Below are positions 27,761-36,342 of a stretch of 36,476 bases of DNA, in pieces. Each line of letters starts with the position of its first letter. The stretch's first letter is position 1. Below the pieces are notes generated by a model. The model was not told where the DNA came from, made no database searches, and saw only the letters and a program-made list of their open reading frames with translations. Made by a program: the position numbers and the translations under genes. The stretch is from Roseiflexus sp. (GTDB taxonomy: Bacteria > Chloroflexota > Chloroflexia > Chloroflexales > Roseiflexaceae): positions 1 through 36,476 of the forward strand of contig JANXAL010000136.1 in NCBI GenBank assembly GCA_025062325.1, given 5' to 3'.

Positions 27761-28596
27761 AGTTCCGCCACGGCGCTGAGGGCCGTCACGCCATCGGGTC
27801 CTTGCGCCTCAAGTTCGATGCGATCCCCGGCAGGCACGGCGATCAACCGGAATGGCGCCAAGTCGAACAATGGCGCCTGGCTGCGGAAACTGAATCCGAC
27901 AATCGGGCGATTGACATGGTGGCGCGCCAGTTCCATCAGCAGCACGGCGGTCAGAGGACCGTGCACGACCAGACCGGGATATCCTTCTTCGTGCTTCGCA
28001 TAGGGTCGGTCGTAGTGGATGCGGTGGGCATTGAAGGTAAGCGCAGAGAAGCGAAAAAGCAGGCGGGTATCAGGAGTCACCGTGCGCACCCATGCGCCCG
28101 ACGGCGGCGGCGGAAGATCTACTGGCACAGGCGCAGGCACAGGTGCGCCTGGTTCGCGGTAGACAATGTCCTGCTCTTCTTCGATGCAGAGCGTATCGTC
28201 CTGGTAAATATTGTAGCCAACAGTCACAAATGCAAGCGGACCGCTGCGCCCCACTTTTTGGGCAATGTTGCGGATGACCCCCTCGCGCCGAGCGGGTTGA
28301 CCAATGATGAGTGGATGATGGAAGCGAATGCGCGCGCCAGCAAACATGCGACGCGGGTAAGGAACAGGGGGCATAAAGCCACCGCGCTGCGGATGACCGT
28401 CGACGCCGAGTTGCGACTGCGGGGCGCGCGGCAAGAAGTAGAACCAGTGCCACAATGGCGGAAGCGCCGAACCTTTCGCGGGCAATGGCGGGGGCGGCTC
28501 TAGCGTTGCCGCCGCCGCTGCCGCCTGTGCCGGGCTTATATCATCCTCAATGTGCTCCGTCCGACCAATCCATGCGGTCAGGTCTTCTGAGGTCAT
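27754..28596 (-). CDS. meh: mesaconyl-C4-CoA hydratase of the 3-hydroxypropionate bicycle
   Basis: A 280-residue hotdog-fold hydratase (HTD2/MaoC-like family). It adds water to mesaconyl-C4-CoA to give (S)-citramalyl-CoA in the last part of the 3-HP bicycle. Seen: an N-terminal half with PPLWHWFYFLPRAPQSQLG and GGFMPPVPYPRRMFAGARIR, and a C-terminal half with RLLFRFSALTFNAHRIHYDR, the usual substrate-side motif of this group (FSALTFN.H.IHYD), then PYAKHEEGYPGLVVHGPLTA. The length is close to my recollection of Chloroflexus Meh. GAGGAGG precedes the start. The gene is divergent from smtA across a 313-base gap, rather than in the same operon as mct-mcl-mch, but the neighbourhood makes the assignment strong. 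Confidence 0.9.
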   Translation of the reverse strand: MTSEDLTAWIGRTEHIEDDISPAQAAAAAATLEPPPPLPAKGSALPPLWHWFYFLPRAPQSQLGVDGHPQRGGFMPPVPYPRRMFAGARIRFHHPLIIGQPARREGVIRNIAQKVGRSGPLAFVTVGYNIYQDDTLCIEEEQDIVYREPGAPVPAPVPVDLPPPPSGAWVRTVTPDTRLLFRFSALTFNAHRIHYDRPYAKHEEGYPGLVVHGPLTAVLLMELARHHVNRPIVGFSFRSQAPLFDLAPFRLIAVPAGDRIELEAQGPDGVTALSAVAELG

Positions 28597-28909
28597 GCCG
28601 CCCCTCCTCGCACGAGAACTGAGAACCGCGAACGAGGACTGAATAAGAGTCAGAAGTTGACGTATCAGGTCAGGTGCACCGGCAGAGATCAGAGAGTTGA
28701 CAATCTTAGACCAATAGTTACCAACGTTTTACTCATATGATACACTATTCTCCGTATCTTGCATGCACATCCCCGCATTCGGCACAGATCTTCCCAGCAG
28801 CATTCTGCGCATTTGAAGACCAATCACAATATTGCGCGTGGAAGCAGGCGTCGCTGGTAGAGTATCTGTTTGTATCTCGCAGTTCTGAGGGTGTATGGGA
28901 GGAAGAAAA
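28597..28909. other. divergent promoter region between meh and smtA
   Basis: Holds a heptad-like run near meh (GAACTGA, GAACCGC, GAACGAG and GACTGAA at 28616-28643) and a candidate smtA promoter at 28718-28746. An isolated TTGACA lies at 28697-28702 without a matching -10. No operator palindrome was recognised. Confidence 0.55.
28718..28746 (+). promoter_or_regulatory. candidate promoter of smtA
   Basis: -35-like TTACCA (28718-28723), 17-base spacer, -10 TACACT (28741-28746) preceded by TGA, giving an extended -10. The start of transcription would be near 28753, about 157 bases before the smtA ATG. Confidence 0.45.
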
Positions 28910-30355
28910 ATGACAAAGGGGGCGCGTTCCGCGAAAACAGCGAGTCAGGCAGCAGTTGCGACGGAGCAGACGGAGACCCCGGCATCGACTCCTGAGGAGT
29001 CGTCGGAGCAGACGTCTCATGAGGCGGTGAGTGAGGGTGATACGCCATCCACTGAAGCATTCGCGTCATCGCCTGATCAGTCTACGGCGTCTTCGATCAG
29101 CAGCGGCGGCGCCTATGCCGCGCCATTGCCATTTGCCGATCGACCGCCTGAGTATGACCGCCTGCCGCTCAGCGGCATTCGGGTGATCGACGTCGGCAAC
29201 TTTCTTGCTGGCCCGTATGCGGCTTCGATACTGGGCGAGTTTGGCGCTGAGGTGTTGAAGGTCGAGCATCCCATAGGCGGCGACCCGATGCGGCGTTTCG
29301 GCACACCCACCCCCCGCCATGATGCAACCCTCGCGTGGCTCAGCGAGGCGCGCAATCGCAAATCAGTGACAATCGATCTACGGCAGAAGGAAGGGGTTGA
29401 GCTGTTCCTCAAACTGGTGGCGAAATCAGACATCCTGATCGAAAACTTTCGCCCCGGTACGATGGAGGAGTGGGGATTGGGATGGCCCGTGCTGCGCGCC
29501 GCCAATCCGGGGCTGGTGATGCTGCGTGTGTCAGGGTATGGTCAGACTGGTCCGTACCGCCGACGGTCCGGCTTTGCGCATATCGCGCACGCATTTGGAG
29601 GTCTTTCGTATCTGGCAGGGTTTCCCGGCGAGACGCCGGTGCTGCCGGGCACAGCGCCGCTTGGCGACTACATCGCAAGCCTGTTCGGCGCGATTGGCGT
29701 CCTGATTGCCCTGCGGCACCGGGAGAAGACCGGGAAGGGGCAGGTGATTGATGTAGCAATCTACGAAGCTGTCTTTCGCGTGCTTGATGAAATCGCTCCT
29801 GCTTATGGTCTATTCGGCAAGATTCGTGAGCGCGAAGGAGCGGGAAGCTTCATTGCTGTGCCGCATGGTCACTTCCGCACTAAAGACGACAAGTGGGTCG
29901 CCATCGCCTGCACGACCGACAAGATGTTCGAGCGCCTCGCTGAGGCAATGGAGCGGCCTGAACTCGCGTCCCCTGAATTGTACGGCGATCAGCGGAAACG
30001 GCTGGCAGCCCGTGACACAGTCAACCAAATCACCATCGAGTGGGTCGGCTCGCTGACACGCGATGAAGTGATGCGCCGCTGCCTCGAAAAAGAAGTCCCG
30101 ATCGGCCCGCTGAACAGCATTGCCGATATTTTCAACGATGAGCATTTCAAAGCGCGCGGCAATCTTGCGTGCATCGAGGCGGAAGGCATTGGCGGGGTGG
30201 TTGTGCCGAATGTTATTCCCACCCTCTCCGAAACTCCGGGACGCATTACGAATCTGGGTCCGCCACTTGGCAATGCGACGTATGAAGTCTTGCGCGAGCT
30301 GCTGAACATCTCGGCGGAGGAGATCAAGAACCTGCGCAGTCGGAAGATTATCTAG
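28910..30355 (+). CDS. smtA: succinyl-CoA:(S)-malate CoA-transferase subunit A
   Basis: A class III (CaiB/BaiF) CoA-transferase, 481 residues from the ATG at 28910, which has GGGAGGA just upstream; the ATG at 28895 overlaps this site. With SmtB it moves CoA from succinyl-CoA to (S)-malate, giving malyl-CoA for Mcl. Family marks: [77 protein letters not shown], and the catalytic Asp253 in [11 protein letters not shown]. The first ~75 residues are a low-complexity Ala/Ser/Thr/Glu/Gln tail with no counterpart in SmtB; its role is not known. smtB follows after 17 bases. The two paralogues are closely similar through the core, as in Chloroflexus. Confidence 0.93.
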   Translation: MTKGARSAKTASQAAVATEQTETPASTPEESSEQTSHEAVSEGDTPSTEAFASSPDQSTASSISSGGAYAAPLPFADRPPEYDRLPLSGIRVIDVGNFLAGPYAASILGEFGAEVLKVEHPIGGDPMRRFGTPTPRHDATLAWLSEARNRKSVTIDLRQKEGVELFLKLVAKSDILIENFRPGTMEEWGLGWPVLRAANPGLVMLRVSGYGQTGPYRRRSGFAHIAHAFGGLSYLAGFPGETPVLPGTAPLGDYIASLFGAIGVLIALRHREKTGKGQVIDVAIYEAVFRVLDEIAPAYGLFGKIREREGAGSFIAVPHGHFRTKDDKWVAIACTTDKMFERLAEAMERPELASPELYGDQRKRLAARDTVNQITIEWVGSLTRDEVMRRCLEKEVPIGPLNSIADIFNDEHFKARGNLACIEAEGIGGVVVPNVIPTLSETPGRITNLGPPLGNATYEVLRELLNISAEEIKNLRSRKII

Positions 30356-30372
30356 TTATAAGGGGATCGACA

Positions 30373-31590
30373 ATGGATGGAAATGAGAACACTCTGCCGC
30401 TGGCGGGCATCCGCGTGATCGACGCCGCCACGGTTGTCGCTGCGCCTTTCTGCGCCACGCTGCTTGGCGAATTCGGCGCGGACGTGTTGAAGGTCGAGCA
30501 TCCGATCGGGGGCGATGCCCTGCGTCGTTTCGGAACTCCCACAGCGCGCGGCGATACACTGACCTGGCTCAGCGAGTCGCGCAACAAACGTTCAGTGACC
30601 CTCAATCTGCAACATCCTGAAGGAGCGCAGATTTTCAAGGAGCTGGTTGCAAAAGCTGATGTGCTGTGCGAAAACTTTCGCCCTGGCACCCTGGAAAAAT
30701 GGGGGCTAGGATGGGACGTCCTCAGTCAGATCAATCCAGGTCTCATCATGCTGCGCGTGACCGGCTACGGGCAGACGGGACCGTATAAGGATCGCCCGGG
30801 ATTTGCCCGCATCGCCCACGCAGTCGGCGGCATTTCATATCTGGCTGGTATGCCAATGGGAACGCCGGTAACGCCAGGTTCGACGACGCTTGGCGATTAC
30901 ATGACCGGGTTGTACGGTTGTATCGGGGTGCTGCTGGCATTGCGCTACCGCGAGAAAACCGGACGCGGGCAGTATATCGATGCCGCCCTGTACGAATCGG
31001 TCTTCCGCTGTAGCGATGAACTGGTGCCTGCCTATGGCATGTACAAAAAAGTGCGCGAGCGGCACGGGCCGCACCACAACGATTTTGCGTGCCCCCACGG
31101 TCATTTCCAGACCAAAGACGGCAAATGGGTCGCCATTTCCTGCGCAACTGACAAACTCTTCGCGCGGTTGGCAAAGGCGATGGGCCGACCCGAACTGGCA
31201 TCGTCGAGCATCTATGGCGAGCAGAAGGTGCGTCTTGCGCACGCGAACGACGTGAATGAAATTGTGCGCGATTGGTGCAGTTCGCTTACCCGCGCCGAGG
31301 TGCTAGAGCGGTGCTACGCAACGAATACTCCGGCCGCGCCGCTCAACGACATTGCCGATATCTTTGGTGATCGCCATGTGCACGCGCGGCGCAATCTCGT
31401 CGCCATTGATGTAGAGGATCTGGGTGAAACGATCATCGTGCCAAACGTTGTGCCCAAACTCTCGGAAACACCGGGACGGATCAAGCATCTCGGTCCCAGA
31501 CTTGGCGAGCATACCGAGGAGGTGCTCAAAGAGGTGCTCGGCATGAGCGACGAGCAGATTAGCGAACTGCGCGCTAAACGGGTGATCTGA
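30373..31590 (+). CDS. smtB: succinyl-CoA:(S)-malate CoA-transferase subunit B
   Basis: A 405-residue class III CoA-transferase, paralogous to SmtA and its heteromeric partner in malate activation. Marks: [80 protein letters not shown], catalytic Asp175 in [11 protein letters not shown], and [17 protein letters not shown]. There is no N-terminal tail. An AAGGGGA ribosome site lies before the ATG. The stop codon is followed at once by a long heptad repeat field that separates it from mct by about 510 bases, so mct may need its own promoter or be reached by read-through. Confidence 0.93.
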   Translation: MDGNENTLPLAGIRVIDAATVVAAPFCATLLGEFGADVLKVEHPIGGDALRRFGTPTARGDTLTWLSESRNKRSVTLNLQHPEGAQIFKELVAKADVLCENFRPGTLEKWGLGWDVLSQINPGLIMLRVTGYGQTGPYKDRPGFARIAHAVGGISYLAGMPMGTPVTPGSTTLGDYMTGLYGCIGVLLALRYREKTGRGQYIDAALYESVFRCSDELVPAYGMYKKVRERHGPHHNDFACPHGHFQTKDGKWVAISCATDKLFARLAKAMGRPELASSSIYGEQKVRLAHANDVNEIVRDWCSSLTRAEVLERCYATNTPAAPLNDIADIFGDRHVHARRNLVAIDVEDLGETIIVPNVVPKLSETPGRIKHLGPRLGEHTEEVLKEVLGMSDEQISELRAKRVI

Positions 31591-31595
31591 CTAGG

Positions 31596-31695
31596 AGGCA
31601 AGAGGCGAAGAGGTAAGAGGCAAGGGGTGAGAGGCGAGGGGCGAGAGGCGAGGGGCAAGGAGCGAGAGGCGAAGAGGCGAGCGGCGAGCGGCGAA
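31596..31695. repeat. heptad repeat array, RGGCRAG type, 14 units
   Basis: Fourteen seven-base units: AGGCAAG, AGGCGAA, AGGTAAG, AGGCAAG, GGGTGAG, AGGCGAG, GGGCGAG, AGGCGAG, GGGCAAG, GAGCGAG, AGGCGAA, AGGCGAG, CGGCGAG, CGGCGAA. Phase is kept except for a single extra G after units 2 and 11. One strand is purine-only over most of the array. Confidence 0.85.
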
Positions 31696-32031
31696 AGGGT
31701 TGCAGGCGGGAAGGGTGTACGGTTGAAAGTCGAACATTGCAGGTTGAACGTCGCAGGTGCGAAGGTTGTACGTGGGGCAGGCGTGGGGGCGCCCCTCGGC
31801 GAGCGCCCGCAGCCAGACCGCAAGGGAATCTCGCCGGCAGAACGGTCCTCGCTTCCTGTTTGCACGCCCTTCGATCCCAAAGGGTTGAAGGCAGACAGCG
31901 GGTGTACGGTTGAAGGGAGGAAGGTGGTCGTTACCCGTTGAATAGGGCACGTTGAGCGTGGGATAGGCTGAAGGTGGAAAGAGTGCGGGTGGGAGGACGG
32001 GAAGGGCACAGGTTGAGTCAAGCGATCTCAC

Positions 32032-32087
32032 CCCTAACCTCTAACCCCTAACCCCTATTCCCTACTCCCTACTCCTTGATCCCTCAT
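32032..32087. repeat. heptad repeat array, CCCTAMY type, 8 units
   Basis: Eight units in perfect phase: CCCTAAC, CTCTAAC, CCCTAAC, CCCTATT, CCCTACT, CCCTACT, CCTTGAT, CCCTCAT. It ends 14 bases before the mct start codon, next to its GGAG ribosome site. Confidence 0.85.
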
Positions 32088-32101
32088 TGGAGAAATGCAC
32101 A

Positions 32102-33328
32102 ATGAACGGTATCCTCAGTGGCATGCGGGTCGTCGAAGGGTCTGCATTTGTTGCCGCGCCACTTGGCGGGATGACGCTAGCGCAATTGGGCGCTGATGTC
32201 ATCCGCTTTGACCCGATTGGCGGCGGGCTTGATTACAAGCGCTGGCCCGTGACCCTCGACGGGAAACACAGCCTGTTCTGGGCTGGTCTCAATAAGGGCA
32301 AACGCTCGATTGCCGTCGATATTCGCCATCCGCGCGGGCAGGAATTGCTAACGCAACTGATCTGCGCCCCCGGCGATGAGGCGGGACTGTTCATCACCAA
32401 TTTCCCAGCGCGCGGCTGGCTCAGCTACGAGGCGCTGAAAACGCACCGCGCTGATCTGATCATGGTCAACCTGCTGGGACGGCGTGATGGCGGGTCAGAG
32501 GTTGATTACACGGTCAACCCGCAGCTTGGGCTGCCCTTCATGACCGGTCCTTTCACCTCGCCGGAGGTGGTCAATCACGTATTGCCAGCATGGGACCTCA
32601 TTACGGGCCAGATGATTGCGGTGGGATTACTGGCTGCCGAACGCCACCGGCGGCGCACCGGCGAGGGGCAACTGGTCAAACTGGCGCTCAAGGATGTCGG
32701 GCTGGCGATGATCGGTCATCTTGGCATGATCGCTGAGGTGATGATCAACGACACCGACCGACCCAGACAGGGGAACTATCTGTACGGCGCTTTTGGACGC
32801 GATTTCGAGACCCTCGACGGCAAGCGGGTGATGGTGGTGGGATTGACCGACCTGCAATGGAAAGCGCTTGGCAAAGCGACCGGGTTGACCGACGCTTTCA
32901 ACGCCCTTGGCGAGCGTCTTGGTCTCAACATGGACGAAGAAGGAGACCGCTTTCGCGCGCGGCGAGAAATTGCCGCTCTGCTGGAACCCTGGTTTCACGC
33001 GCGCACCTTCGCCGAGGTACGCCGCATCTTCGAGGAGCACCGCGTCACCTGGGGACCGTACCGCACGGTGCGCGAAGCCATTGCCCAGGACCCTGACTGC
33101 TCGACAGACAACCCCATGTTCAGTATGGTCGAACAACCCGGCATTGGCACATACCTGATGCCCGCCTCACCCCTCGATTTCAGCCGGATGCCGCGGTTGC
33201 CAGCGCAACGCGCGCCGCGCCTCGGCGAACACACCGACGAAATTTTGCTGGAAGTGCTTGGCTTGAGCGAGGGCGAAGTCGGCAAACTGCACGATGAAGG
33301 GATCGTCGCAGGACCTGAAGAGTTGTGA
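32102..33328 (+). CDS. mct: mesaconyl-CoA C1-C4 CoA-transferase
   Basis: A 408-residue class III CoA-transferase that moves the CoA group within mesaconyl-CoA from C1 to C4. The ATG at 32102 has GGAG 9 bases upstream; an in-frame TTG at 32087 belongs to the repeat. Marks: [59 protein letters not shown], the catalytic Asp165 in [10 protein letters not shown], and [20 protein letters not shown]. It is clearly different from SmtA/SmtB (no GQTGPY segment), which fits its intramolecular action. mcl starts 10 bases after its stop, so the two are surely cotranscribed. Confidence 0.93.
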   Translation: MNGILSGMRVVEGSAFVAAPLGGMTLAQLGADVIRFDPIGGGLDYKRWPVTLDGKHSLFWAGLNKGKRSIAVDIRHPRGQELLTQLICAPGDEAGLFITNFPARGWLSYEALKTHRADLIMVNLLGRRDGGSEVDYTVNPQLGLPFMTGPFTSPEVVNHVLPAWDLITGQMIAVGLLAAERHRRRTGEGQLVKLALKDVGLAMIGHLGMIAEVMINDTDRPRQGNYLYGAFGRDFETLDGKRVMVVGLTDLQWKALGKATGLTDAFNALGERLGLNMDEEGDRFRARREIAALLEPWFHARTFAEVRRIFEEHRVTWGPYRTVREAIAQDPDCSTDNPMFSMVEQPGIGTYLMPASPLDFSRMPRLPAQRAPRLGEHTDEILLEVLGLSEGEVGKLHDEGIVAGPEEL

Positions 33329-33338
33329 AGGAGGCAGT

Positions 33339-34388
33339 ATGAAACTCCCCATCCATTTCTACAAGCCGCTGGCAGTCGGCGCGCCGCAACCCATCCGCGA
33401 ATTGCCGGTGCGTCCTGAGCGGGTGATCCACTTCTTCCCGCCGCACGTCGAAAAGATTCGCGCACGCATTCCCGAAATTGCAAAGCAGGTGGACGTCCTG
33501 TGCGGCAACCTGGAAGACGCCATTCCGATGGATGCCAAAGAAGCGGCGCGCGCTGGATTCATTGAAGTCGCACGCAATACCGATTTTGGCGACACTGCGC
33601 TCTGGGTGCGGGTTAATGCCCTCAACAGCCCGTGGGTGCTCGACGACATCGCCGAAATCGTCGCTGCCGTCGGCAACAAACTCGATGTCATGATGATCCC
33701 CAAGGTCGAAGGACCGTGGGACATCCATTTTGTCGATCAGTACCTGGCGTTGTTAGAGGCGAAGCACAAGATTCAGAAGCCGATCCTGATCCATGCCCTA
33801 CTGGAAACAGCGCAGGGCATGGTGAACCTGGAGGAAATCGCCAGGGCCAGCCCGCGCATGCACGGCTTCAGCCTGGGACCAGCGGACCTGGCGGCATCGC
33901 GCGGCATGAAGACGACCCGCGTCGGCGGCGGGCATCCGTTCTATGGCGTTCTTGCCGACCCGCAGGAGGGTCAGGAGCATCGCCCCTTCTACCAGCAAGA
34001 CCTGTGGCACTATACGATTGCGCGCATGGTTGATGTCGCGGTTGCCCACGGGCTGCGCGCCTTCTACGGACCGTTCGGCGATATTAAGGATGAAGCCGCT
34101 TGCGAAGTGCAGTTCCGCAACGCCTTCCTCCTCGGCTGCACTGGCGCCTGGTCGCTTGCGCCGAACCAGATCCCAATCGCCAAGCGCGTCTTTAGCCCTG
34201 ATGTCAACGAAGTCCTGTTCGCCAAGCGCATCCTCGACGCCATGCCCGACGGCTCTGGCGTTGCCATGATTGATGGCAAAATGCAGGACGACGCAACCTG
34301 GAAGCAGGCGAAGGTGATCGTTGATCTCGCCCGCATGATCGCCAAGAAAGATCCCGAGTTGGCAAAGGCATACGGATTTGCTGAATGA
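33339..34388 (+). CDS. mcl: malyl-CoA / beta-methylmalyl-CoA / citramalyl-CoA lyase
   Basis: A 349-residue lyase of the CitE-like TIM-barrel family. It has three jobs in the 3-HP bicycle: splitting (S)-malyl-CoA to acetyl-CoA plus glyoxylate, joining glyoxylate with propionyl-CoA, and splitting (S)-citramalyl-CoA to acetyl-CoA plus pyruvate. The ATG at 33339 follows AAGGAGG (33328-33334). Marks: the N-terminal [55 protein letters not shown], the metal-binding Glu in [18 protein letters not shown], and the Asp in [16 protein letters not shown]. The length agrees with Chloroflexus Mcl as I recall it. mch follows after a 77-base gap with a hairpin. Confidence 0.95.
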   Translation: MKLPIHFYKPLAVGAPQPIRELPVRPERVIHFFPPHVEKIRARIPEIAKQVDVLCGNLEDAIPMDAKEAARAGFIEVARNTDFGDTALWVRVNALNSPWVLDDIAEIVAAVGNKLDVMMIPKVEGPWDIHFVDQYLALLEAKHKIQKPILIHALLETAQGMVNLEEIARASPRMHGFSLGPADLAASRGMKTTRVGGGHPFYGVLADPQEGQEHRPFYQQDLWHYTIARMVDVAVAHGLRAFYGPFGDIKDEAACEVQFRNAFLLGCTGAWSLAPNQIPIAKRVFSPDVNEVLFAKRILDAMPDGSGVAMIDGKMQDDATWKQAKVIVDLARMIAKKDPELAKAYGFAE

Positions 34389-34392
34389 TCTG

Positions 34393-34445
34393 GACGCAAA
34401 GGCGCGAAGATGCGAGGACGCAATACGCCTTCGCGTCTTTGCGTC
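34393..34445 (+). repeat. inverted repeat (hairpin) between mcl and mch
   Basis: Arms of 17 bases at 34393-34409 and 34429-34445 pair at 16 of 17 positions, with a 19-base loop. The stem begins 4 bases after the mcl stop and ends 20 bases before the mch start. With no T-run it is unlikely to be a full terminator; it may adjust the relative mcl and mch message levels. The left arm and loop contain a degenerate GACGCAA/GGCGCGAAG repeat. Confidence 0.65.
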
Positions 34446-34465
34446 ACATAAGCAAGGAGCATCGG

Positions 34466-35524
34466 ATGAGCAGCAAAACCAATCCCGGCAATTTTTTCGA
34501 GGACTTTCGCGTAGGGCAGGAGATCGTTCATGCAACCCCGCGCACTATCACCGAGGGGGATGTGGCGCTCTACACCTCGCTCTACGGATCGCGGTTTGCG
34601 CTCACCTCTTCGACGCCGTTCGCACAGACGCTGGGGCTGGAGCGCGCACCGATCGACAGCCTGCTGGTATTTCACATCGTGTTCGGCAAAACTGTGCCTG
34701 ACATTTCGCTCAATGCAATTGCCAACCTGGGGTATGCTGGCGGGCGCTTTGGCGCGATCGTCTACCCTGGCGACACTCTCTCAACTACCTCGAAGGTCAT
34801 CGGGCTACGGCAGAACAAAGACGGCAAGACCGGCGTCGTGTACGTCCACTCGGTTGGCGTCAATCAGCGGAACGAAATGGTGCTCGAATACACACGCTGG
34901 GTTATGGTGCGCAAACGCAATCTGGACGCGCCAGCGCCGGAGACGATCGTGCCGACGCTGCCCGAGTCGGTTCCTGTGACTGAGTTGACCGTTCCCTATC
35001 GGGTGCAACCGGGGCAGTACGACCTAGCGCGCGCTGGTAGTCCGTATCTGTGGGAGGATTACGACGTTGGCGAGAAGATCGACCATATCGATGGCGTTAC
35101 GATTGAAGAGGCGGAGCACATGCAGGCGACGCGCCTGTACCAGAACACAGCGCGAGTGCACTTCAACCAGCATGCTGAGAAGGAAGGACGATTCGGGCGG
35201 CGGATCGTCTATGGCGGGCACATCATCAGCCTCGCGCGTGCGCTATCGTTCAACGGGCTGGCGAACGCCCTAAGCATTGCAGCGATCAACAGTGGTCGTC
35301 ACACGAACCCGAGTTTCGCCGGCGACACGATCTACGCCTGGTCGGAAATCCTCGACAAGATGGAAATTCCAGGGCGTTCGGACATTGGCGCGTTGCGGGT
35401 GCGCACTGTCGCCGCCAAGGATCGTCCATGCCACGATTTTCCGTACCAGAACCCGGATGGGACCTACGACCCGGCGGTGGTGCTCGACTTCGATTACACG
35501 GTGCTCATGCCGCGGCGAATTTAA
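34466..35524 (+). CDS. mch: mesaconyl-C1-CoA hydratase (beta-methylmalyl-CoA dehydratase)
   Basis: A 352-residue double-hotdog (MaoC-like) hydratase. It removes water from erythro-beta-methylmalyl-CoA to form mesaconyl-C1-CoA. The ATG at 34466 has AAGGAG upstream; an earlier in-frame codon at 34385 would run through the hairpin. First hotdog half: NFFEDFRVGQEIVHATPRTI and FHIVFGKTVPDISLNAIANL. Second half: LWEDYDVGEKIDHIDGVTIE, with the hydratase-side segment RLYQNTARVHFNQHAEKEGR and GRRIVYGGHIISLARALSFN. It is the last gene of the smtA-mch cluster and converges with the RAYT transposase gene 47 bases away. Confidence 0.94.
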   Translation: MSSKTNPGNFFEDFRVGQEIVHATPRTITEGDVALYTSLYGSRFALTSSTPFAQTLGLERAPIDSLLVFHIVFGKTVPDISLNAIANLGYAGGRFGAIVYPGDTLSTTSKVIGLRQNKDGKTGVVYVHSVGVNQRNEMVLEYTRWVMVRKRNLDAPAPETIVPTLPESVPVTELTVPYRVQPGQYDLARAGSPYLWEDYDVGEKIDHIDGVTIEEAEHMQATRLYQNTARVHFNQHAEKEGRFGRRIVYGGHIISLARALSFNGLANALSIAAINSGRHTNPSFAGDTIYAWSEILDKMEIPGRSDIGALRVRTVAAKDRPCHDFPYQNPDGTYDPAVVLDFDYTVLMPRRI

Positions 35525-35571
35525 CCTTCGGGATGCGCACCGAGCCGCAGCATGCCATTGCTATGTCACAT

Positions 35572-36150
35572 TCACCTAGGTTTGGAATGGTTTCGGTCAT
35601 TTTTCCATTTTGCGGGGTTCCTGGCAATATAATGACGAACGATTTGCAGGTCGCGTTCATTATGAATGATACGATCATAAAAACGTGCCTGCCATCCGAA
35701 CCCTGTGTATCCGTTATGGTTGCACCAATACGAGACAGCAGATTTGTACGAACGAATAATGGCGCCCAATGAACCCGCCCGCGGGGATGTGTGCGCCATA
35801 GGGTTGTCGGGAGCGCGCGGCGGCGCGGGCGACGTAGAGACGTTGCAATGCAACGTCTCTACGTCGGTGTTGGGGGGTTCCAAAATCACCACGATCCCAT
35901 GGATATGATTGGGCATCACCACGAACGTATCGATTGCCACGTTTGCCGTCGTGTGTTGGGGGATTTGCACCCAGTAATCGCGGGCGATTTCGCCAATGGG
36001 CGACAGACGCACAACGCCGTTTTCCACCGCGCCGAAAAACATCTGGCGGTTGCGCGTGCAAATGGTGACGACATACCAACCGGCGCTGCTATAATCCCAT
36101 CCGCGCAGGCGAACGGTTTCGATGCGATATTTGCCTTTGAACAGGGTCAT
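35572..36150 (-). CDS. REP-associated tyrosine transposase (RAYT, Y1/IS200-like HUH enzyme)
   Basis: A 192-residue single-strand transposase of the RAYT type. From the ATG at 36150: the family start FKGKYRIETVRLRGWDYSSA, WYVVTICTRNRQMFFG, the HUH metal motif HIH in VVMPNHIHGIVVI (residues 82-84), a variable loop (about 91-124), GSLGAIIRSYKSAVS with the likely catalytic Tyr135, and the C-terminal WQARFYDRIIHNERD followed by RHYIARNPAKW. A longer frame to 36219 adds 23 residues unlike the family. No Shine-Dalgarno is seen. The variable loop residues 95-107 are encoded by a perfect 37-base palindrome (35830-35866). REP-like palindromes lie on its 5' side at 36276-36340. Such enzymes are thought to mobilise REP elements. 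Confidence 0.88.
   Translation of the reverse strand: MTLFKGKYRIETVRLRGWDYSSAGWYVVTICTRNRQMFFGAVENGVVRLSPIGEIARDYWVQIPQHTTANVAIDTFVVMPNHIHGIVVILEPPNTDVETLHCNVSTSPAPPRAPDNPMAHTSPRAGSLGAIIRSYKSAVSYWCNHNGYTGFGWQARFYDRIIHNERDLQIVRHYIARNPAKWKNDRNHSKPR
35830..35866. repeat. perfect 37-base REP-like palindrome inside the RAYT gene
   Basis: Arms of 18 bases (35830-35847 and 35849-35866) are exact complements around a central A. The core TTGCAATGCAA is the same as in the palindromes at 36281-36340. It lies in frame in the transposase gene and encodes residues 95-107. Confidence 0.9.
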
Positions 36151-36275
36151 GGTATTGTCTGGTGGTGGATGTAGGGGCAGGATGCCGGGTGAACGGATGC
36201 GTTGATGTATGCCGTTCACAGAATATTACCGTGCGTCGTTCGAAAACGATACGATGCGCGGTGCGGCGGATGATT

Positions 36276-36340
36276 GGCATTGCAACGCCGCGGCACGACG
36301 GCGTTGCAATGCCACGGGGGACAGCGTTGCAATGCAACGC
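36276..36340. repeat. cluster of REP-like palindromes at the 3' end of the enoyl-CoA hydratase gene
   Basis: An inverted pair with 15-base arms (36276-36290 and 36299-36313, 8-base spacer) is followed by a 17-base palindrome GCGTTGCAATGCAACGC (36324-36340). All contain the GTTGCAA core. They lie between the RAYT start and the stop codon of the enoyl-CoA hydratase, 3 bases from that stop, so they may also act as its terminator hairpin. Confidence 0.8.
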
Positions 36341-36342
36341 CG

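Larger units (their letters stand above)
31591..32101. other. repeat-filled gap inside the 3-HP gene cluster
   Basis: A 511-base gap without a credible gene. It consists of an AGGCGAG-type heptad array (31596-31695), then GTTGAAC/GTTGTAC-type degenerate repeats mixed with unique GC-rich text (about 31700-32020, including a GGGCGCCCC palindrome near 31786), then a CCCTAAC-type heptad array (32032-32087). Frames reading through it are artefacts of the repeat. Confidence 0.75.

Noticed and set aside
27403-28503. 366-codon plus-strand open frame across meh and the transposase remnant
   Set aside because: Antisense to meh, which shows clear hydratase motifs; no family resemblance.
28697-28702. 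TTGACA as the -35 box of smtA
   Set aside because: No acceptable -10 box lies 16-18 bases downstream; the TTACCA/TACACT pair at 28718-28746 is a better fit.
31314-32021. 235-codon minus-strand frame over the smtB end and the repeat gap
   Set aside because: The protein is Pro/Ser/Leu repeat text (LASRSLPLASRPSPL) produced by translating the heptad array.
31596-32087. Possible CRISPR array
   Set aside because: Units are 7 bases, contiguous and without spacers; there is no leader and no cas genes nearby.
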